NCBI GenBank assembly: GCA_037974965.1
Contig: JBBPFI010000003.1
Location: 930,001-994,000, forward strand
Reading direction: 5' to 3'
From: Dacryopinax spathularia
Taxonomy: Eukaryota > Basidiomycota > Dacrymycetes > Dacrymycetales > Dacrymycetaceae
DNA: 64,000 bases
Shown: positions 57,046 through 64,000 of the stretch, in pieces
Layout of the letters: each line of letters begins with the position of its first letter
Position numbering within the stretch: the stretch's first letter is position 1
The notes under the pieces: model-generated
Told to the model about the DNA's origin: nothing
Seen by the model: only the letters and a program-made list of their open reading frames with translations
The model's database searches: none
Program-made: the position numbers and the translations under genes

Positions 57046-58651
57046 ATGTCTGGACTCTGGTACAACAAGCTGTTTTTCATGAAAAGTAAGGAAGAGGTGA
57101 GTTGATTGACATCTGGCTTGTCTTCTCTTCTGACTATGGTAACAGCAAGAAGCCTGGTTGACGGAGCGCTCTACTGCACTCGGCCCCTCGGAGATCCGTG
57201 CTCACTTGTGGGCCTGCTGGGTTAAACCCGGGCTTTACGGAAGCCCGTCGGATAGAAAAGACTGGCTCAAAGGTGGTTATAAAATCAGAGATCCGAGCTC
57301 AGGCCACGATAGCCTCGGTCTCTCGTACACGGCGCCCGCGGTGGGCCCCGCGACGGACGAGGAAAGGCGCATAGCGTCGGATCAAGCTAGTTTGGCGGCG
57401 GCCTTGAACCTACTTCACGGCGAACAGCTCAGGAATGGTGTATCAAACCCGCCTGCAAAACCTACTGCTATCGTCACAGACGAGCTCCCGTTTTGGCATT
57501 CGGCATTCGCAATCACCCATCTTCTTTCGGCCTTCGGTGAGTCACAAATGGAGTTGTCGTAGTGTTAACGCCGTTAATCGCCGCTGAGAAGCCGCATTCA
57601 CCGCAGCGCTCTTCGATCCGCGCAACGTCAATCAAACCATCGTGTGGTTGCTTGCGATCCTGCACTGGTCCGGGAAAGGATCCAACAACCTCCTGAAAGC
57701 GGATAACGTAGGTAACGTGTTGTCCGCGACGGTACTGACACGCGAGAACCGAACTGCCGTCATCAATGTGTGGCCGGATCTTTCCGTAAACAACGCGATC
57801 TTGATACCCTGTGGAGGGACGAATCCGCCCAGGCGCCATCGGAGAGCCCCCTCGTTTACAGACCGTTCGGCCAAAACTGTCACTCAAGGGAATTACTGCA
57901 GCTTCCTCGCCAGCGCTCTTGGCATGAACCGTGTCGTATGGCTTATCAACACGATCACGGCCCTAGTCTGGTACGGCGCTTTGGGGCAGAGGTTCGGACG
58001 CCTAGAGGTTTTGCTCGGGCACTGCGTCCCTCCGGGAAACTGCGCGGAGGCATGCTTCTGGCTGGTGTAAGTGCCGAAATGAAACGATGGTTCAGCTTGC
58101 TTACTCGCGAAAATAGGCTTGCGAACGAGCTCATGAACATCGTTATGGGAATTGTTTCGCGACCGAAAAGCTGGCGAAAGGGCCAATTCTACGTGATAAG
58201 CTTGCACTCGTGGAACGCTCGTGATAAGCTGGCTCAGTTCTTGAGCGAGGAATCGACGGCGACATTAGATGACTTCATCCGAGAAGCCAAAACTGACAAC
58301 TGCTTCCTCGAATGCTGCACGATGTGTCGACTGGTCTTGACGGTGATTATGGACGTATTCGGCCAGGTACTTCAGGATCTGCCTTTCTTCCATATTGACG
58401 CAGCGACCGGCGAATGGGTGCGCATCCCCACGTTCGACCTGGTTGCCTTGCAGCGGTGGCTCGACCTGATGGCAGAGAGATATGGTCCGGTTCCCGCCAA
58501 TTGGCGTGAGATCTATCAGGCGACCAAGGACAAACAAGACGAGATCCGAGAGCAGAAGATTGAATGGTCGAAGGCCGCCGCTGAAAAGGCTAGGGAGAGA
58601 CAGGCAGCGGTAACAGGAGTTGCCTCAGGAATGAACGTTACGCAGGGATAG
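57046..58651 (+). CDS. Protein of unknown function (about 485 residues)
   Basis: Four exons join in one frame with canonical introns (donors after MKSKEE, after HLLSAF and after VWPDLS). It starts MSGLWYNKLFFMKSKEEQEA, then GPSEIRAHLWACWVKPGLYG, ELPFWHSAFAITHLLSAFAL and QTIVWLLAILHWSGKGSNNL. After the last intron it reads APSESPLVYRPFGQNCHSRE, MLLAGVSAEMKRWFSLLTRE and FLECCTMCRLVLTVIMDVFG. It ends in a charged helix (WSKAAAEKARERQAAVTG). A few hydrophobic helices (HSAFAITHLLSAF, RLVLTVIMDVFGQVL) could be buried or membrane-linked. I do not recognise the family. The third intron is the least certain, because the unspliced frame also stays open for 90 codons. Confidence 0.6.
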
Positions 58652-58864
58652 AAGTTTGAGAGGCATAAAGTGGGACGTTCGGGTCATTGTCTTGTCCGAG
58701 CAAAATAGAGCGGGGATTCGTGTAGCTGAGCAGGTGGTGTAAGGACTGTGTATGGGTCTGGTCGTAATGATATGAGGTCCCATGGGAGCGCGAAACAGAA
58801 GTCAAAAAAAGATCGGAGGGGGAATCCAGCTCAGAAGTGCTTGGGTAAGGCGGGTGCGTGGGCG

Positions 58865-61024
58865 TCAATTGGCCATCCAGAGGCCGAATAGCGCGACCAA
58901 GGCTCTCCAATCCTCCCCATCTCTCAGCCGTTCGGAAAGACGGCGCCTGATTTCGTCACGCCACATGTTGTCGATGTTACACCGACCGAAGGGATCGCTT
59001 AACCAGGCTGAACTTTCCACGGGGCTCGGCTCGACAAGTTGGGGTATGCCCCCGGAGAATCGATCGATTGCGTACTGCAGCTGTATGGCGTCTGTGCTGG
59101 CCGAGTTATCGACGAACGTGGCGAGCCGCCAGCCGTTCACGTATAGGAGCATGAGGTACTCCATATGATTATCGGTTGAAGCAAGCAGAAACGGTTCTGC
59201 TTGCAGCTCCAATAACCTTCTTGAAACATGGGCTCCTCCGTCCAGATGGCTATAAAAGTGCTTGACGTCTGGTTCTGGTGGCGGGCATAACCATTTTTTC
59301 GGAAGCTTCACAATGCCCTTGCTTATGGCTTCTGGTCGACGCGGCAGACAGTACCCGCCGGCCTCATGGCAACGGAGAGACCAGACCTGTCGTAATGCCA
59401 TCAGGTTGGCACGTCATAGTATATTGGAGGCACTTACAAGGTCGTCGCTGCCCGTTATATCCTCGAGCAGGAGGTCTGAAGGAACCAATCGTTCGTCCAT
59501 CGCTTGGATGTCAAAGGTTTTGCTAGCATCGAGAGGTTGGTTGGACGAGCCTTGATAGCTGTAGGCCATATCAATGGCCAACCTTGAGTATTTCTGATAT
59601 AGGAGGATCCGCTGAGTCATGCCATTGATTTGGATTTCATCGCAAAGATTGAGAACCACGTGGGGGCCGTTGTCTACCAAAACCGAGGAGGAAGGTCCCA
59701 TGGGCCACCGCCCCAGCTTGGCACGGCGGAAGAGGGCGTACTTCACAGAAGATCCAGCGGGTTCCATTTCGTCAAACACGTCCTCGAGCGCATGTTCCAC
59801 CCAAACGACGGCATTTCTATTCGGAACGAACTTCAAGGCGGTGATGTAAGCGTCATCGGTTATGGCCATTTCCGACACATTGGTGACAGAGATGGTCTCC
59901 TCTGATTGGCAGGAGACGTGATATAGCGTCAGCCCGTTGTGATCCCTGACTATCACTTCAACAGATAGCGAGGTATCTTTGCCTTGTGCGTTCGACCTCA
60001 GATAATATAGCGTCTGGAATATCGCTTGTCGCGGGGCAATATCCGCCGACCAGGCAGGACGAGCGACTTTCTCCGAGTGCAGAGGAGCTATGCTGTCTCC
60101 ATCTCGAGCGTCTTGTATTTGCGCAACGCTGAAGGTTTGGATGCAACTGGCCTTGACAATGATGATGTAAGAGCCCGTCACAGCGGCCGAGCGAATCGGT
60201 TCCTATACGCCCGCTTCAGTCTTTCCAGTTTGCGGCTGTTGCAAAAAACGTACCAAGGGGTCTGATAGGAGGCTGACACGACGGTGCGAGACGTCGGAGT
60301 GACGCACCTTCCAGATAATCGCATGCAAGAAGGAGGTCCCGTCGCGCAACCGGCAGATCGACATTGTCCGCGAGCAGGTGAGGAATCCGGACGATCCCTT
60401 CTGGACGTGCAATTCCGCGAAGTTGTTTGACATGAAGCCGAGGTGAAAAGTGGCGTAAGCGGGCAATGAGTCATTGGACTCGATTTCCACTTCGAGGGGT
60501 CCCTCATTGGGGTATGTAACCGGTCCCACTGACACGACGAGATCGACGACACCTTCAGCGAGGCAACTAGCCGAACCGCTGAGCACAGCACAACCCATCG
60601 GAAGTGCTTTACCGTCGCGCGGCCATGCATCGACAAGCTCGTCTTTGTCCATGGCGGTGAGCGCCGGGCGGATGCACTCGAGTCGACCATTGCGAGTGCC
60701 GCGAAACACGTAGGGCCCCGCAACACAAAACCAGGTGCACTGCGTGTCGTGGGGTGCGTTCAGGAGTCGCACCTCTTGTACAGACATGATGGGTTCCCCA
60801 TTGGAAACGAGCGCTTTCTTCGACGGGTGAGCTTGTATCAGTACGTTATCGGAGGTCACTGCGCCCTGGCCCTTCCGATGTGGTTTCTTTCCAGAGGTGC
60901 GAGACTTTGCGGTAACCAATGTACCTTTGGCCGGGGACACGACCACGACATTAGAACGTGAGGCTGTCGTGGTTGAGGCGAAAGTTCTCCCGCCGTGCTT
61001 AGGTTCCCGTCGGTAAGGGCTCAT
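58865..61024 (-). CDS. Large protein of unknown function, beta-propeller-like
   Basis: Three exons encode about 680 residues with two canonical introns (one near 60193-60243 with a GTACGT donor and GTATAG acceptor; one near 59390-59440). A basic Ser/Thr-rich N-terminus (MSPYRREPKHGGRTFASTTT) precedes a run of predicted beta strands: CTWFCVAGPYVFRGTRNGRL, VDLVVSVGPVTYPNEGPLEV, GSYIIIVKASCIQTFSVAQI, LTLYHVSCQSEETISVTNVS and AYITALKFVPNRNAVVWVEH. The C-terminus is helical with VWSLRCHEAGGYCLPRRPEA and RDGEDWRALVALFGLWMAN. The strand pattern suggests a propeller, but no WD or Kelch signature is present. Unrecognised. It is convergent with the unknown gene at 57046 (213 bp between stops). Confidence 0.65.
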
Positions 61025-61680
61025 CTGGCAGAACGGACGGGAGGAGGCTCGCTATGCAAGCAAGAGCAAGGGTTATATATGGGGTAAACAACGAGAATTG
61101 AGATGAACACTCACAAAAATGGACGGCACTGGTGGGACGGGGACGAGCAGCCGGAAATGCGATGAGTGTATGGAGAACAGTTGGTGGTTGAGGCGATAGG
61201 AGGAATACGTATGCGGGAGCAAATCGAACCTCAGCTGATCCTTCTGAAGGGTTCGCGCCACTGCAGACTCGGACGAAATACTATTGCCCGGAGTCAGGAT
61301 GAATCGAATTGTTTACACTGAAAGTTCTCAGTCTACTCCCCCGGGCGCCGCCTCATCAGCCGTCTCAAAGTCATCGTATCATGTCAAATATCATGGTGCG
61401 GACTTGCGATCCTCGGACCCCGAGGCGCCAACAGCGAACGGACGATGATGTCAGAGTACTAGTGCGTGCCTCAATGCCTCCGGGCTGACGCACGCGTCAT
61501 GAACGGGGTTCGATCCCCAGGAGACGACCGAGTGGCATTGCGGGCATACATGGACTAATTAAGGAAGGTTGTGAAGGAACTGGATAGTATTACACGATAA
61601 AACACTCCGGCGGAGCATGGGCAGTCTGTTGGTGCCAGCGTACCGCGAAGACGATCAGCGATACTACTGGCAAGTGCGTG
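61025..61680. other. Spacer between unknown gene and Plavaka transposase
   Basis: 656 bp containing the upstream region of the minus-strand unknown gene and, nearer 61680, the 3' untranslated end and presumably the terminal repeat of the Plavaka element. The other end of the element is outside the window, so its terminal repeat cannot be matched. A tRNA-like B box at 61504-61518 was rejected. Confidence 0.4.
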
Positions 61681-64000
61681 CTACCAGCGGCTCTCCGCCA
61701 TAGTAAAGGATTCTGAGTCAAGAAACGAATTGACGAAATATACACGCTCCACCTTGTCGGCCTGAGCGTCCTGTGCAAGCACTACAGGCTGTAGCATGCA
61801 ATTCCTTCGGATCCACCGCAAATCGATTACGCTCGCCGTCTGCACCCCATTCTCGTCGATATCGGGAGACACAGTGCTGAGCCCTGAAGGTTCTTGAGAG
61901 GGATGCGTCGGCGGCGTGAACCACTCGACATAAGCCAGTGGTCGAAGGGTCGGCTGCCCGGTGAGTGACTGGTTGGCGATCGGGGACAGGCTGAATATCA
62001 ACTTTAAACGTGCAACACGCAGAGCTGCCTCACAAGTTAACCGACTGTGTAGGCGGACAATGACTGCTTACTGCATATGTCGAAGGAGTTTTCCTTGCCT
62101 GTACCAACCAGAACGGTATCGAAGCGTGCTTGCCGACCTGCTCTGGCTCGCCTCTCATTGCGAGAACGGAGCCGACAACACGAAACGATGGAGGCGTGTG
62201 TACGGTCGACACCTTTCAGGGATGGAGTAAAGAACTTGCATTTGACCCAGACCCGGACAGACTGGACCAAAAAGTCGATGGAAGGGATAGGGGTTATTTC
62301 CGGCCGTCCATACCCGTGCTCCTTTATGAACGACAGCAACGCGACAGAGAAGTTAGTACAACCCCAACCAGCGGTATCAACCAGGTCTGAAAGCGCTACG
62401 GCCGAAAATTCAGGATATTTGGATAGTTCATGGGAGCTGGGCAACCGGGAGCGCGCGCTTCGTGTTGGCTGCTGGCTCTCGGGCCGTGTGCCTGAAGCGG
62501 GAAGTAGCGCTGTCAGCAGGGGCATCCCTACGGCTGAACACCGTACGTACCTAGATTCCAGACTACAAAAGAACGGAAATTGAGCAGTCGCTCTCGCCTT
62601 GCCACCCATAGAGCCATCTCCTTAGTAGTAGAGTCTTTCTTGCCGCTGCTTTGGCGGAATGGCACCTTCGCGAAATCTATATGCAACCTTTCTGAAATCT
62701 CGGTGGTCCAGTTGTCGAGAGAGCCAGCTTCGTATATTGCCCAAGCATAATGGATCAGAGAATGTAATTTAGGGATGCAGAACAAATTCTCTGTTAGAGT
62801 AAGGTGAGTTGCAAGGCGGCATCAAACTGAGGACAATGCCCACCTTCATCACGACCTTTTCTGGCACCTAGCTCGATAAACCCCACTTTATTTCGATGGA
62901 ATAATAGCAGTGATTCGCGTAAGAGCAGTACTGTCCGTTCTGAGTGACGTTCCAGAGATGCAAGATATAGGAAATCCAGCAGCGCACGCGTCGCTGTGAT
63001 CACCCGGCGACCAGACGGGCCAGCCTTTTTGATCTTGGAACTGCTGGACACCACACCGAGCAGCACGCGTGCAATGGCCTTTCGTTCTTGACCCATGAGC
63101 TGCTGTAGGTCCTTGAGACCATGGAGGAATCGACGAGCGCCATGAGTGGCAGGGACTTCCTTAAAACCGCGATCTAGCTCTTCCGGCCCTGCAATATCCT
63201 TAAGCCACTCGATAAGGTGCTTCAGCATGCCTTGCAGAAGTTGATGGAGGATATCGGGATACATGCTTGTGTGAATCTGGGCGTGGGGGAGATTCGCCCA
63301 AAACGGTTTACGGATCGGCATGAGAGAAAGTGCCTTCACAAAAACTTTGTACGAACGAAGTCCACCCGTTCGTGTATGTGTGGATTCATGCCAAGGGATT
63401 TCGAGCGGAAGCGATGCGGGAGGGGGGGCTGTTTCTAAAGGGTCATCGTCGGAGCTGTCGTCGTCTTCATCACTGGAGCCAGCCTCATCGTTGTCTCGCG
63501 CTTGCGGCGGTTCGTGGTCTTCCATGCCAGGAACTGCTGGTTGGATGCAGTCGGGTACTGGCAAGTGCACGGTTGACAAGGCTGGTCTGGATTTCCCGGG
63601 GAGCACTGGGTAGGTGGCGAACGATGCATCCACGATTGGGTGAGTCTTCACAAGTCCGGTCAAAGCTTTGAGCGTGGTCGCCTGATCACGGAGTTTCCAC
63701 GGGTATCGGTACACGTCGTCACACGCATCCTCGTCTCCCCGTAGTTCGTCTCCCATGCCTCTCCAGTCGATAGTGCAAATCGGGCAACGTCGCGAGCGCG
63801 TGCAAGTGATGAGGCATTGTTCAGGGTAATCTGCCATCCAAGCGGCAAGAATGGGGTAGCATCTTCGAACGCATCCATCGCCCGACGTGAGCAAAATTCC
63901 GTTTGTTGCTGCTTCGATGGTCGGTTCTAGGATGTGTGCCAAGCATTCATGTATCATTCTCTGGCGAGCTGTCCGCGCGTCTTCATCGCTCAGCCCCAAA
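61681..64000 (-). mobile_element. Plavaka-type DNA transposon, C-terminal part of the transposase
   Basis: The transposase enters from beyond base 64000 and ends at 61681. With four short introns (donors near 62849, 62554, 62072 and one at the tail) the visible ~650 residues stay in one frame. Motifs are MIHECLAHILEPTIEAATNG, DGCVRRCYPILAAWMADYPE, CPICTIDWRGMGDELRG and PFWANLPHAQIHTSMYPDIL, then HQLLQGMLKHLIEW. Further on come IPKLHSLIHYAWAIYEAGSL, ISERLHIDFAKVPFRQS and PLAYVEWFTPPTHPSQEPSG. These are diagnostic of Plavaka transposases, a cut-and-paste group abundant in Agaricomycetes. An acidic Asp/Glu/Ser linker (EAGSSDEDDDSSDDDPLE) lies near 63460. No break is seen in the part visible, so the copy may be young. 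The left (N-terminal) end and one terminal repeat lie outside. Confidence 0.85.

Noticed and set aside
61460-61530. tRNA-like B box (GGGGTTCGATCCCC)
   Set aside because: No acceptor stem, D arm or anticodon arm could be paired around it.
62780-62850. Apparent frame change in the Plavaka transposase
   Set aside because: A 53-nt intron with GTGGGC donor and CTAACAG acceptor joins both frames exactly.

Overview
The window looks like chromosomal DNA of a filamentous basidiomycete, most likely an Agaricomycete. Genes are tightly packed on both strands. Most are cut by several 45-60 nt introns with GTRNGN donors, CTRAC/CTGAC branch sites and YAG acceptors. The products are ordinary basidiomycete housekeeping proteins, and the right edge holds a Plavaka-type DNA transposon, a group typical of Agaricomycotina. 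All gene models were spliced by hand, so exon edges rest on splice signals and on recognisable protein sequence either side.

Layout, left to right. 1-8.9 kb: end of MMS19, UBC7-type E2, two PQ-loop membrane paralogues arranged tail to tail, an eEF1A-lysine-methyltransferase-4-like enzyme, the IPC synthase subunit KEI1, TMEM14 and a small hydrophilic protein. 8.9-10.2 kb: no intact gene, with traces of a membrane protein. 10.2-17.4 kb: a ~1,040-residue protein with repeated YPxFxIYP motifs, TPT1 tRNA 2'-phosphotransferase and an RTC4-domain protein. 17.6-19.1 kb: an AT-rich non-autonomous DNA element with 25-bp terminal inverted repeats and a 7-bp target duplication, itself carrying a nested pogo/Tigger-like MITE. 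19.3-25.6 kb: AAAP amino-acid transporter, proteasome ATPase RPT4 and an SLC35F-type transporter. 25.9-39.4 kb: LIM-RhoGAP (LRG1 type), TRAPP subunit BET5, and a ROM2-type Rho1 GEF with two DH domains. 40.1-47 kb: METTL2/ABP140-type tRNA methyltransferase, MAK11 and GPATCH1. 47.2-51.3 kb: a UPF1-like SF1 helicase with an N-terminal WG-motif region and an exonuclease-like domain. 51.4-61 kb: GH18 chitinase, phosphoglucomutase and two large proteins I do not recognise. 61.7-64 kb: C-terminal part of a Plavaka transposase, uninterrupted as far as it can be seen.

Functional links. LRG1 (Rho1 GAP) and the ROM2-like GEF are antagonists on the same GTPase and sit on either side of BET5. With the chitinase, KEI1 and phosphoglucomutase, the region is rich in cell-wall and envelope functions, but nothing shows it to be a regulated cluster. 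UBC7 and RPT4 belong to the ubiquitin-proteasome pathway; TPT1 and METTL2 to tRNA processing and modification; MAK11 and GPATCH1 to ribosome and mRNA maturation.

The most interesting candidates for undescribed biology are the WG-motif helicase (possible Argonaute-hook partner), the YPxFxIYP repeat protein, the nested AT-rich element, the tandem-DH Rho GEF, and the convergent PQ-loop pair that differs by one intron.
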